Of a DNA stretch of 64,000 nt, positions 35,801 to 47,678 are shown one piece after another. A program made the translations under genes and the position numbers. The stretch is taken from positions 7,564,001 through 7,628,000 of the forward strand of contig NC_088117.1 of the NCBI RefSeq assembly GCF_036370855.1, given 5' to 3'. The notes beneath the pieces were generated by a model. It saw nothing but the letters and a program-made list of their open reading frames with translations. It was not told the DNA's origin and ran no database searches. Every line of letters begins with the position of its first letter. The first letter of the stretch is position 1. The DNA is from Dromaius novaehollandiae (taxonomy: Eukaryota; Chordata; Aves; Casuariiformes; Dromaiidae).

Positions 35801-38800
35801 AGTAGAAGGCTTTCAGTGAGGCCTATGAGGAATAGAAAGTCTACACTCTAAGGAGTTGTAGTAGTAGATTGAAAGACATTGTGACAGTGGTCTACTAAAA
35901 GAATGTTATATGATATGAGGGTGAGCAAACACATTAAGTATGAAAGTATGGTATGTCTTTTCCTATTTTCCTGCTTGTATCTGTGTCCAGCCTTTTGGTT
36001 ACCCAGCTGTTGTGCAGTCCCACTGAGAAACCAGTTAAGCAGAGGTGGTGTTTGAACCCCTAGCAGAGAGAGGGGAATCGGATAATGGCAACTTGAAGGT
36101 CAGCTGGGGAAAGTTAAGGCAAGCAACCAGTTAGAAAGGGGATGCCTGAAGCCAGCTGTTAGCAGTTCAGAGAGCAAGCTCAGTGATAAGGTGAGCCCAA
36201 GAGGGAAAAAAAATGTTCTTTTTCTTAGAGAGTGGCTTAGGCTACCCTTGAAATAAAGCCAATTGCTACTCTTCTGGGAAAACTACTGTGTGTTAACTGA
36301 ACCAGTCTTGCTACTTAGTCTACTGATATATCCCAAACAGTGGCTTTAAATTCCTGGTGTGTTTGACAACTTAAAGGTTGCAAGATTTTATACCGTCTGA
36401 TCTGTCTGTATAATACAGGCTCCAGAACTACACAAAGTTTCTGAGGCACATGGTTTGACTAAAGCGCATTTTCTTTATACATTAAAAAAAAAATGTAAAA
36501 ATGTTAAGGCGGAGCTCCCCAGCTGAGCCTGTTCTACAGAGCTGAGATCTAAGCTTTTTGATCTTTGACCTCCACATTTGTTTTCTCCCTTGTTCAACTT
36601 GACTATTAGTTGGATCACTTTTAAGAACTATATAGGTAACAACATGGATGTTACTATAAGGGAACACGTTGCACAGAAATTAAATATTAATTCAATATAT
36701 AAAAATATTACAAATTATATAACTATGTGCAACACATTGAATAATATATCAAATATATATAATCAATTATTGAATATTAACATTTGCCATAACTTTTTGA
36801 TTTTTGTGGGCAGTTCTCAAATCAGTCAGGGAGTCTGGATGCCAACCAACAGTTGCAGATAGCACTGGAGGAGAGGGCAAGCCTGGAAACGCAGATTGCT
36901 CAGGTAAGGGGCTGTATGGAATGTGTTGATGATCCAAATCCTGACTTCTGTAAAGAAAACTGTGTGGCAGAAGGATGCAGCCTGAGCTTTCCATTAACAC
37001 TGGTTTCTTCAAGCTTTAGCCCTTAAACAGTCACTGATAAATTTATTTAGCTGATGCAATTTTCTTTGTGTTTTTGTTTCTTTGTTTTGAACAGCTCTCG
37101 GAGTCACTTCACCAGCTGCGGGCAGAAAGAGATCAGTATGTAGAGAAACTGAAGGAGGAGGGGAGCATTTGGCAGCAGCGGGTACAGCAGCTCTCTGAGC
37201 AGGTAATAGCAGAGGCAGTGTCATAGCTGCATTTGATTAACACAGTCAGGATGAAGTGCATCGTGAGCATCGTTTTAACTTATCACGTATGTGGCTCTGC
37301 AGGTCCACACAATGGCAGAGGAGAAGGAGAAGCATGTGACCCAAATTCGGGAGCTGGAAGCCAATGTTACAGAACTGTTGAGCAAATCAGGTAGGGCTGC
37401 TGAAATGGGGCTTCATATTGCAGAGTACCAGCGGGTTACCTGCAGGTTACCTACACAGTACGCATGAACTTCTGCACACCAGGTACAAGTAGATCTGATG
37501 CTCTGAAATCATGAGGACAGCTGATCCTAGCAAACAACAAATGAACTATTTCAAATAACTGACCAGCAGTCTGTTTATGTCTTTTAATATTATCTGCCTA
37601 TATTGTCTCTAGTATTTGACTATACTCTCAGCCTCTGTGGCCCTCTGTATGGCCCAGGAGATTGAGAAGTCAGAGATACGCTCTTGCTTGGACTGTGGGG
37701 GAGTTAGCAGCACACAGCAGGAAGCTGCACTTGTTTTGGGGATGTTTTTTCTCCTTCATTCCTCTCAGTGCCCTGCTCCTTCTGCAGCAAGGACTGGATA
37801 CTGGAGTTGGTGATATATTCTGGTTCACAGAGCCACACAGGTTGTGTAACGCTGTGTTACACAAGTGATCCAGCCCTTTGACTGAGCTGCTTTTGATTCC
37901 ATTTCCTCAGCAGTTAAGCCCATGGATATTGAGCCTTCCTCACCGTCAGGGCCCACAGAAGCTGAGCTGAGTCTGCAGGAAGAGGTCCAGCGGCTGCAGC
38001 AAGAAAAGGAGGAACTGCACGGGCAGTACCAGGCCCAGGTCCGGGACAATGAGCAGCTGAGCCACCTCAACAGGGAGCAGGAGGAGCGGCTGCTGGAGCT
38101 CGAGAAGGCCGTGCAGCGCTACAGCGAGGAGTCTGTGGACAGACAGCAGATCCTGGAGAGCATGCAGAGTGACAAGGCCACAATCAGTAGGGCTCTGAGC
38201 CAAAACCGGGAGCTGAAGGAGCAGCTGGCTGAATTGCAGAATGGGTTTGTCAAACTGGTAGGTCTCTTTTGCCACCACTTCCCTTGCTGATGCACTTCTG
38301 TTAGAGCACAGATGTAAGAGCCTGGCAGGAGCATTATCCATCTTGTCCTCTGGGGCCGTGGCTACTCCACCTTCTGTGATATATGTTGCAGTGCCAGGAG
38401 GTTCCCTACAAATCCTTTCTCCCTCAGGTGCTCTGCTAGATGAACCAGTATCTCTGTCCGGAGCAGTTTTCCTTCTCTTCTCCTACTAGTCAGGCTGTTT
38501 CTTTCCCTAAATATTCCTCCTGCCTTTTTACCCTTGAAGAGACCTGTTTTCTGTTCCCTGTATTTGCTTATGAGGAAGTTCTCTCAGCAGTCTTCTCTCC
38601 TGCTGCTGTCATTCTTATCCTTCTTGGAGCTGAATCGTTACCCTTGCTTCTTTCCTTTCAATATAACAGCTTCCTCTTTCAGGCCCTGTCAAACTGACCA
38701 ATGGCCTAGTCACTGTTTTTCTTCAGTCCTTTCTGAGCTCCTCTTCTTGATTTGAATGTTTATGGCTCTATTTGGAATTTCCATACTGCCCATCTGCTTG

Positions 38801-41800
38801 GGAGCTGACAGGCTGTGCCATGTACCAGGCCTCTTCCTTGGCAGTGTCCCAGCACTGATCCCCAGGCTCTTTGCTTGCTCTTCTCCTGTCTTCTGAACCT
38901 TTTTCTAAGTTATTTACTGCCCCGAACAGTCAATTGATGGCCCAAGTGCAACTGTTCACACTCCAGAATACTATAAGAGTCTGCACCCAGTGTTATCAGG
39001 AATTTTATAAAAGGTAGTACGTGTTTATGGTTGTTGGGGCAATTTTCTTATATGATGGCCTTGGATTCTTGCAGACAAATGAAAACATGGAGGTTACAAG
39101 TGCCCTACAGTCAGAGCAACATGTAAAGAAGGAGTTGGCCAAGAAGCTTGGGCAGCTGCAGGAGAACCTGGGGGAGCTCAAAGAGACGGTAAGGAAGTGC
39201 AGTGGGATGGCAGGGCAGGAGTGCACTGGTTTATACAAAGCAGAGCTGGCAATTTACCAAGCTCTGATGAAAAGATGGAAATCAGTATTGTAATGATCAA
39301 GCTGGGAGCCTTCTCCCATCATCTGCTGTCTGATACGGGGGTCTGGCATGTGGGGGCAGATGGTGGCTGACTGCCTGGTTGGTGACTTTGGGGCAATTTG
39401 ACATTTTGGATCACGCCACATGGCTTAGCTCTTCTGACAGACATAAAAAAGTGGTGTCCATTGCTGCAGTATGGTCAGAGGAATGAGCCTCACTTCCAGT
39501 GCTGAAGAAGAACAGCACTGGGTGGTGGTGTTACAGAAAGACTCCACCACCTAGCAACGCTAACTGCAGCCAGGCTGAACTTTTGGTGATGGTTTGATCT
39601 TGTTATGCTAGCTGGAACTGAAAACCCAGGAAGCTAGGGGACTGCAGGACCAGCGGGACCAGTACTACAGCCACTTGCAACAGTACACTGTGGCATACCA
39701 GCAGCTGGCTGCTGAGAAAGAGGAACTGCACAAGCAGTTCTTGCTTCAGACACAGCTTATGGATCGGCTACAGCATGAGGAAGTTCAGGGGAAGGTGACT
39801 GTGGAAATGCACCTGAAGGAGCTGCAGCAGACTAAGGTAACAGTAATAAAGGGCAAATGGAAAGACTGGAGGCTGAACTACATTGTAGTCTGTAAATTAA
39901 AGGTGAATGATATGTGTCTGGAGCAGAAGCACTGTTTTTTCTGCTGCTACTGCTTGAAGATCTGGTGATTGTTTCAGTCTGGCTTGTGCAGGTTTTGGTG
40001 TAGAGCACTTTGAGTGATTTGCTGCTTTTCTTTCACAGGAAAGTCTGGAAGCTGTAGCTAAGGAAAACAAAGAGCTGCAGGCCCAGATCAGTCAGTTAGC
40101 AGCAGAGCTGGATGGCAGGATGTTGCACCGAGTGGAAGGTGAGTAGCTGCAGGTGATCTCCAGAGAGCAGGTAGAGCTGGGCTCTCTGGGGTATTACTAC
40201 TTTGTTCACCTTCCTCCTTTTACAGGAGATGGAGTTGAAAGTGAAGCAATGATTGAAGAAAACCCAAAATCTTCATTTGTGATCCCAGAGAACTTTGAAA
40301 GCCATGAAGAAATGGTGGGTCTTAATGGGTAGAAAAGCCTTTGTTTTTAGTTGTAAACAAATGCTTAGAAAAGCAGAGATTGAATTGCAGAGAGTGTGCG
40401 CATGGACTAAGCTGTTTACCAGCTGTGATTGCTACCAGCTCAGGCACAGTAGCGAGGGAAGTGTAATGGTCCCCTGTGCATAGCTGCAAGCAGCCAAGAC
40501 TTCTATAGTACCCTCGAAAGGCAGGCTGGAAGTCCTGCAGTGGCTTTATGTAATTATGAAAACAACTCAGCTGGCAGAGTAGATCTCTAATTATTGTGAC
40601 GTTGCTTCAAAGACATTTTGGAAATGGTGTTGAACACCTCCTAGATTTTTCTGTAAGCAGACTCATAATATAGTTATCGTGGGAGCTCAGATTTAATCTG
40701 CAGAGAAGCAATGATTCATAGTATTCAAGAATGAGAAGAGATGCAGTAGTTGCTGCCTGGTTTAGTTCCAGGCCAGTTACTTATTTATGGGCAGGAAACC
40801 AAAGTACGAAAATGGGGTAAATTTAACTGTTAGTCCTGAGATGCACAATTGCTCATGCTTCACATAGGAGAAGCCCTAAAGTGAAGACTCTGGAATTCTT
40901 TCCAGGTTGCCTTCTTGACATCTGCCATGTCCCAGGTGGAGAAGGAGCGAGAAGATATGAGACAACAGCTGACTGCTCAGAAACAGCAGTGCAGAAGTCT
41001 CCTGCAGCAAATAGCAGCTCTTAGGCAGGAGCAGCAACATAATGCCACACTGAGTGGAGGTAAAGCTTGGCGTGGTTTGCGGATCGTGTGAATATGGAGG
41101 CACATCTTGGCCAGCTGGCTCTGGCCTCTGTGAAACAGTGAGTGCATCGTGCCCAAGGAGGAACCATAAATTACACATCTCCATTGCAGATTCCACTATG
41201 GATACTGTTCCAGTGGAGGTTCACGAGGCTTTGAAAACTGCCATGGAGAAACTACAGGTGAGCAAAGGCTCTCATCTCCTCTCAGTCCTACTACCCTGCC
41301 TAGCTGGACTTTAAGCCAGTGTCAGACTATCTTATAGCACACAAAAACAAACTGTAGGGGAACAAATAGCAAATGTTCCATAATAATGTGCTACTTCTTA
41401 AAAAGCTTATCATTGCTTGTCAATCACTTGGAGTTGTCTGAGTATGACTTGAATTGTGCCGACCCAGCAGAAGGTTAGAGGGCTCTTTGTTCCATCAGCC
41501 CCTCTGCTTCCCAAAATATAGGAAGATGCTTCTTTATACCTTCTCTAGCTCACTCCTCTTCATTCCTTTTTACCACCAAATATGAGAGAAATGGAAAAGG
41601 AAGCAAGATTTGTTCCTTATGCTCAGATCAATGTGAATGGAGGGTGGTGTTTATAAGGCATGTATTCCCTGTACGTGAGTAGTTCAGGTGGTTGATGCTG
41701 ATTTTGTGTTCAGTCCCGTTTCACAGACCTGATGCGTGAGAAAGCTGATCTGAAGGAACGGCTAGAAGAGCTAGAACATCGCTGCATACAGCTGTCTGGG

Positions 41801-43032
41801 GAAACAGACACCATTGGTATGTTTAGGCAACACACGTACAAGCTAAAGCTTGCTCAATGCATTATTTGTGCAACAGAAGGTCCCCAACAGCTCTTAGAGT
41901 GGAGCCCTGCAACAACTAAGCAGTTCAAGTATCCTAATCTTGCCCAGTTAGGCCAGACTTCATTCCAGGGTTGGATTTGCTGGATCCTAATGTCACAGAG
42001 TTTGTATGATCACTGTAAGGCTTATATCCAGATCTCACTAACACTTACTTCTTATGCTTTTCTTGTGTTCCAGGGGAATATATTGCATTATACCAGAGTC
42101 AAAGGGCTATCCTCAAACAGCGGCACCAAGAGAAAGAGGAGTACATCAGCAGGTTGGCTCAGGATAAGGAAGAGATGAAGGCAAGGAATCTGTTCTGTAG
42201 CAGTACTCCAAGTAGGGCACACAATAATAGGCAGGTCTGGGAGGACTTGCAGATTCTAAAACTTCAGCTAAGTTTAATTTTGAAGATGCTAATTTTGTGA
42301 CAGAGACAGGACAATAAACTTTAAGTACCTGAAAGTGGCACTTGACCAAGAGGGTTCAAGCCTACCAGGTGTCATGAGCACCTCCTTCAAGGTTCAGAGG
42401 AAGCTGGTCTATGGAGAGCTTGCCCCTGCTGTTTGCGAGGGGAATCTAATAGTAGTTTCTGTGGCCACAGGCATGTGCATGTTTCATAGATTTTCCTTTA
42501 CCTTGGTGCAGGTGAAGTTATTGGAACTGCAGGACTTGGTGATGCGTCTGGTTGGGGAAAGAAATGAATGGTACAGCAAGTATGTGGCAGCTGCTGAGAA
42601 CCCAGAGCTGTTAGCAAGCCAGAATGAGAGTATGCTTCCAGTGGAGAGGCGCATTGAACTGAATGCTACTGATGGAGAAGGTGAGCAGTAGCCAGAACAA
42701 GTTACAAAATGGAATAACCTGAGGTTTTGGTGTTGCATATGGATGGGAAGCATTACCTTCCTGCCTTGTCTATGTTCCTTACAGGATTACGAGAAGTGAG
42801 TTTATCAGATGAACCTGAACAAGAGGCTGTTCTTCATCAGTCCAGTTTCTCCCCTATTGACAGTAAAGCTGCTCAGCCAAACCAAGAGGATCCCACAGCA
42901 AAGCAAATAATGCAGCTTCTCAGAGAAATCCAGAACCCTCAGGAGAGGCTGGGCTCCCTGCCAGAAAACCCCTGCATTCCCTTCTTTTACCGTGCTGATG
43001 AGAATGATGAGGTCAAAATCATGGTGGTTTAA
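23801..43032 (+). CDS. GOLGA2: GOLGA2 (GM130), cis-Golgi matrix tether
   Basis: Peripheral cis-Golgi coiled-coil tether that binds p115 through its basic N-terminus and GRASP65 through its C-terminus; needed for vesicle docking, Golgi ribbon and spindle assembly. 28 exons, about 1049 aa: 23801-23848, 24904-25026, 25413-25493, 28651-28785, 29391-29434, 29586-29649, 30117-30176, 30640-30720, 32561-32599, 33106-33168, 33425-33518, 34185-34291, 34924-34982, 35533-35674, 36814-36903, 37095-37202, 37303-37390, 37911-38257, 39075-39188, 39612-39836, 40039-40138, 40226-40314, 40906-41059, 41190-41257, 41714-41816, 42074-42180, 42512-42680, 42785-43032. N-terminus [11 protein letters not shown], then NSPG with Ser25, the CDK1 site that controls p115 binding. 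[10 protein letters not shown] is NLS/importin-like. Heptad coiled coil fills most of the rest. C-terminus [16 protein letters not shown] is the GRASP65 ligand. The glutamate run of human GM130 is absent. The intron after 42180 has a GC donor. Confidence 0.97.
25413..25493 (+). other. GOLGA2: GOLGA2 exon 3, probably optional (27 codons)
   Basis: An 81-nt exon flanked by TTTAG and GTGAGG, in phase 0 on both sides, so it can be skipped without frame change. It encodes [17 protein letters not shown]..., a short hydrophobic/charged segment between the basic N-terminus and the coiled coil. I recall an equivalent optional exon in some mammalian GM130 isoforms but not in the common human one. Confidence 0.7.
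33955..34080 (-). repeat. MIR SINE fragment (minus)
   Basis: The minus strand reads GCACGGAGCTCTG..., then CAGGTGACCTGGTTCAATTC, TTGGCTCTACTGG and, further on, CTACCTTCCTCACTTTTA. This follows the tRNA-derived head and core of MIR. Located in the GOLGA2 intron before exon 12 (34185). Confidence 0.6.
35085..35419 (+). mobile_element. CR1 LINE 3' fragment
   Basis: Truncated CR1 non-LTR retrotransposon in a GOLGA2 intron. The order of sequence words is that of the avian CR1 3' end: TTCTCAGTAGTGCC, then GTTGCCCAGGGAGACTGTGG, then GGTTAGATGAGATGATC, then AGAGGTTCCTTCCAACCATC, ending GTGATTATAG. It is clearly diverged and carries no coding potential, so it is an old insertion. It is the best evidence that the source is a bird or related reptile. 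Confidence 0.85.
36655..36790. other. AT-rich block before GOLGA2 exon 15
   Basis: About 130 bp consisting almost only of A and T (many TATAT/AATATT words), ending within 30 bp of the 3' splice site at 36813. Strongly different from flanking composition; possibly microsatellite-derived. Confidence 0.6.
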
Positions 43033-43854
43033 GTGACACTAATCTTATTTACAGCAATTTTCTATGAGCCTGTAAGGACTCAAACTGACTTGTACTTGCC
43101 CTGTACCTCTGCCCAATGTCCTTGGTCAGAACAGGTATCTGCTTTAAAGACCTGAGGAAAGGGAGACTGCATCAGATGGAACTCAAGCATCCGACCTCAT
43201 CTTCCCTTCCTCCCCTTTCTTCTGTTACTTGGTGGGCTCGGAGTACAGGTGGACTGGAAGTGCTCGCAGGAGGCAGCTGGGCCAGCACTTCCCCTGGGCC
43301 AGATACAGGTTGGGGGAAAGGGGATTCCATGACTTCTGGCAGAATTACTTGATTGCTTTTCCTGTATCCCCCACCCCACACCAGGACTCTGCTGCTGGCA
43401 GCCAGCTTCACAGCAGTGACTCAGTTCCATCAGTCATGACTGCAGTCTGCCTCCTTCCTTCCAAGGCTCCCAGAGTAACTTACTCTGGTAACAAACTCTT
43501 GGGATTCTAAACGGTTGTTTTTGTTGCACACTATGTATCTTAAACTTCCCCCTTTCCTCTGCAGCCTGCCTTGTGTACTGTATCTGAAACCAGCCTTGCC
43601 ACTCTCAAACAGCCAAAAGATACAGGCTTCTGGCTACCTAGGCAGCACTACAGAAACATTTATTCTCATTAGCTAGGGGGAAGGGACCTAGGGTTGCCTT
43701 TTGAGTCTTTTTGGTTACTTGACAAAGCTTTATGTGGATGACTGGGAGTGGGGTGGAAATGGAACTGCACTTTGGAGGATGATGTGTTTCGCTTGTATGT
43801 GTCTGAAGGTTTTATTTATTAAAAGTGGGAGAAATGAGTAAAAGGAAACCACGT

Positions 43855-43860
43855 AATAAA
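43855..43860 (+). terminator. GOLGA2: GOLGA2 poly(A) signal (AATAAA)
   Basis: AATAAA in ACGTAATAAACATGC, about 820 bp after the stop codon, followed by a TTTGTTT stretch; 43033 to about 43880 would be the 3' UTR. Further AATAAA at about 44893 and 45006 could mark longer forms. Confidence 0.65.
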
Positions 43861-43884
43861 CATGCTTTGTTTCGAGTTTCTGGA

Positions 43885-46800
43885 CTGTGGGGTTCTGGCT
43901 CTCCATCACTTAAATTTCCTTTTCTCCCATTTTGGTAAGGAATATGCTAGCTGAGTGCATTAGATAACACGGTAGGTAGAATTTAACAACCGCTGCCCTC
44001 TGCTTAAATGCCTGTGATGCTTATCAGTACTAGAGGCATCACCTGGCACTGCCCTGAAGCAACAGGCTAAACTGTAACAAGAGAGCAAAATGTGTTGGGA
44101 AGCAGCAGCAAAACACATCCCTTGGGTGTGCAAGGCACCTTCTGACCTAAGGCACATGTCAAAGTGAACTGCGTGTGGATATCTTAGAAGTCAGTCCAGG
44201 TTTCAGGCTGGAACTACCTGCTGTCTCAGCAATGGCCCCTGAAGGAGAACTGCTGTGGCACTTAAAGGGACCTGACTTTCACAGCTGGGCAACCCAAATG
44301 CACTAGCCCAGACTAGTGGCTTAGAAGCATGCACTGCTTCAGCAGTAACCCTCAGGATGCGAGAGATACAAGCACAGGAACACTATTAATTTGGGGGTTT
44401 ATCAAAAAATATATATATATTCATGCCTTCCTCTATGTCTGAGTTGGTCAAGCTTCCTTTCTTTATCAGCATGGTAGAAGCAGCTTTTCTAGCCCCAAGC
44501 AGATAAGAACATTTAAGATTCATGTTGATTTCCATATACAACTGAAAAAGAGGGTAAATGAAACAAAATGTGTTCGCCTCTGAACCCACCAGGGGAAGAT
44601 GAAGCTGTTTTTTTGAATGCTCTCCTTTCATTTGAATGGCTCTGGTGTTGTCTCTGGGTAACTGGCCCAACACATGACTCAAGGCACAACACTAGTGCTG
44701 TGGGCTCCCAAGCTCCTAGCTGCATGGGTTTGTGTACATACTATATCTGTGTAATATGCTGTATATTCCTTGAAAAGAGACTAGCCTTTTGCAGTGTTTA
44801 TACCTGCTCAAGCTGCTCATAGCCTGTATCATAAGAATAACTCTAATGGGCAGGGCTGTGATTTAATACCGAACATTACTGTTATAAATGGAATAAATAT
44901 TTATTGGGTGTTCTAGTCCAAGACTGTGAAGGAAAAAAAAGACTATTGAAGTTTTGCAGTCTGCTGCAGAGGTGACCTAATGCTGTTACAAATTTGCTTT
45001 CTTTCTGAATAAACTTATTCAGATGGGCACTGACTATATGTTATTTCTTCTGTTCAGATCACCTGGAGACTTGGCCAGAAAAATGAAATAAGTACATAAA
45101 TAAAAAGCTAGCCCAACTCTAGAAGCTCCTGCTCTTGGCATTGATGCCCTTGTCACTTTGCTTTCCTGACTGTTCTCCTGTACGCAGACTCAGACCAGTC
45201 CTCCTAAAGGGATGTTGCTACATCTCACTGCTTAACAGTTTGAGACTCCTGCTGCTTTTTAAGATGATTTATTGTTCATGTGGGGAAATGGAAACTTTTC
45301 CGGATTCAGGTGCTACACTTGTTATTGGAGTCCATTAGGGGCTATTTTATAAACTACTAAGAGCCTCCCAAAAAGAGAGGAATGCTCTGAATTTTTTACT
45401 TATTTGGCAATATAGTAGGCTAAGCAAAGGGCAGGATAGCCCCGCTCTGCAGAGGCAGAGTCCTGCCTTTGTACCCCTGCTGGTACACTCTCATTCCATA
45501 TGAGCCAGTACCACACATCTCTATAATGATTTGTGGATTTTATGATACTCTTTACCCTGCTACTGCTGCAAATCAACAAATGCTTAAGCTACCATGCTTA
45601 AGGTAACTGTTAGCAGAGACATTTTTATCTTGTCCAATATTTCACGTGTGACCCTGGATTCTGATTCACTTTTCACCCTGTTCTATTTGGAAGCGTTTCC
45701 CTGACCCCACCGTTACTTGGAGTGAACTAAGAGCAGACACACAAGCAGTAACTACAGTTCATCTGACACACGATAGCTCTAAATTGGAGTAACTGAACTG
45801 CCCCAACACCTCCGCTTTGAAGAAAAATAGAAAAATGCTTAACAGCTCTAAGTGCCAAGCAAACAGAAAACTGCTGTTAAGACCATTCCAAGCAGATGGA
45901 GATGGAGACAAGACATTTTGTTAAACAGTATGTTGTAGCTTAGCGGGCAGGAGTTTACCTTGCCCAGTCAGGGTAGCTGGTGTTCTCATCAGAACATACC
46001 TAACCCTTGGCAACCAGCAGATCAGAGGCTTCTAGTTTTTCAAAATGAGGCTCTAACATTTAGTTGAAGAAATATATGCAGTTTCAGCTTTAAAGGTGCC
46101 ATGTTCTTTAGAAGCAACCCTATATGCAATCCCAGGGGTAGACTGACCAGTTCCCCTGAGAGAAGGAATAGGGCAGTGTAGGGCAAGCAATGATTATTGC
46201 CTCAGTTGCACAGAAGCTGAAGTTACACCCTGGAAAAACAGGCAAGGATAGAAATAGCTGGAACACACAGAGGAAGGATCACTAGACATCTACTCTGTTC
46301 CCCCAATCCACATCAGTATCAATTATGCATAAAAAGTTCAAGGAGTTTTTTGGGGGTTTAAGCTTATTAAAACCTTAATATGGAGACTGCACATGTAACA
46401 CCACCAGCTAGCCGGCAGCACTCAGTGCTGCTGCAGTCAGCAGGACTGAAGCGATATAAAGCACATCTGCAACCCCAAGGCTCCTGGATTTTTTCACAGC
46501 AAGAAGTGCTTGAACCCTGTTAAACCATGACATAAGGAATCCACTGTAACTGTTGGGATGACAGTGCTTAATTCGGGGATTATGGCAAAACATGGCTGCT
46601 GTCAGTGTAAGAAATAGAATTGGCTTAAGACCTATAGCACTGCTTTGGCATGGAGACAGCAGTAATAAGGTTTACCCAGTTTACTGCAGGACGTAAATGT
46701 CACTTCAGATTAAAAACAAGTATTAAGTAAAAGCTGGCCATACATGTTTTACACTATCTGCTTAGCCTGTATTTCAGATATGGCCCCAACAGATGCTGCT

Positions 46801-47140
46801 GGCCAGAGAAATTCTCCAACTCCGCACCTGCCTGCCATGTTCCACCAACAGGCTTGTGCAAAACACCCTTTTAAGAGCCAAGCAAACTGGTATGCAACAC
46901 TCCCACCTTATGTACGTCCAGTCCCTGAAGCACCTCCATGCACTTTCCTTTACAATGGAGAAAGTTAACTTCAACATCTGATGAACTTTTTCACTCTATC
47001 GCAGCTCCTGGACACCAGTGTCGATGCAGATCTGCTTTAAGTCCCATATTAGTGATAACACCTGCATGCACATGCATCTTTTTAAGCTCTATGGGATGAA
47101 AAGATGAGGTTATTATAATTAAACACAGTCTGAAAACCAC
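43885..47140. other. Spacer between convergent GOLGA2 and DNM1
   Basis: Tail-to-tail intergenic DNA, possibly including extended 3' UTRs. No exon, RNA gene or clear repeat recognised. Confidence 0.5.
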
Positions 47141-47167
47141 CCAGAAAAAGAACAAGAGAAAGATGGT

Positions 47168-47215
47168 TTTATTCTAGTCATAGAGTCCTTCATTATACAG
47201 AAATGATAGTTTATT
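47168..47215 (-). terminator. DNM1: Candidate DNM1 poly(A) signals (two AATAAA)
   Basis: Minus-strand AATAAA at 47173-47168 and 47215-47210, about 2 kb after the stop codon of the distal DNM1 tail exon. They suggest a long 3' UTR covering roughly 49157-47150. Confidence 0.45.
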
Positions 47216-47622
47216 TCATTCAATAAACAAGAGTGACAGGTAGATCACAAACTGCATCACAGCTACTACCAGCACTGAGACAGTTCACCCACAAGTCTGG
47301 GGTAATACAATAACCCAACTGCACACAGCAGAGAATTTAACAATCAGCTCAAAAATTCAACGTCAGGATTTGGTTAATTTTCAGGTGTATATATATATGT
47401 ATGTATATAGATATTCTTTCCCTACTTAAGTATTTCCTAAAATCCACATGGAAGCACAAATGGCTTTAAACACCTGGACATATATAGATTTTTGATCTTA
47501 TATATATATTTATAGATATTTATAACAGTAAAGATATGTTTCTCATTACTACAATATACTTGTTTTAACTCTTTTAAGCAGCTGGGAGAAAAAAAACAGT
47601 TTCACTACAGTCACATCTGATA

Positions 47623-47626
47623 TGTG

Positions 47627-47677
<51 letters not shown>
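47623..47677. repeat. (TG)n microsatellite
   Basis: About 27 TG dinucleotides with one CG interruption near the left end. In the DNM1 message this is a (CA)n run inside the presumed 3' UTR. Confidence 0.95.

Positions 47678-47678
<1 letters not shown>

Noticed and set aside
36000-36090. Possible further MIR fragment (TTTGAACCCC near 36050)
   Set aside because: Similarity limited to a few words; too short to call.
42340-42370. GGTTCAAGCC resembling a Pol III B box
   Set aside because: No A box or foldable tRNA-like structure upstream; it is in a GOLGA2 intron.
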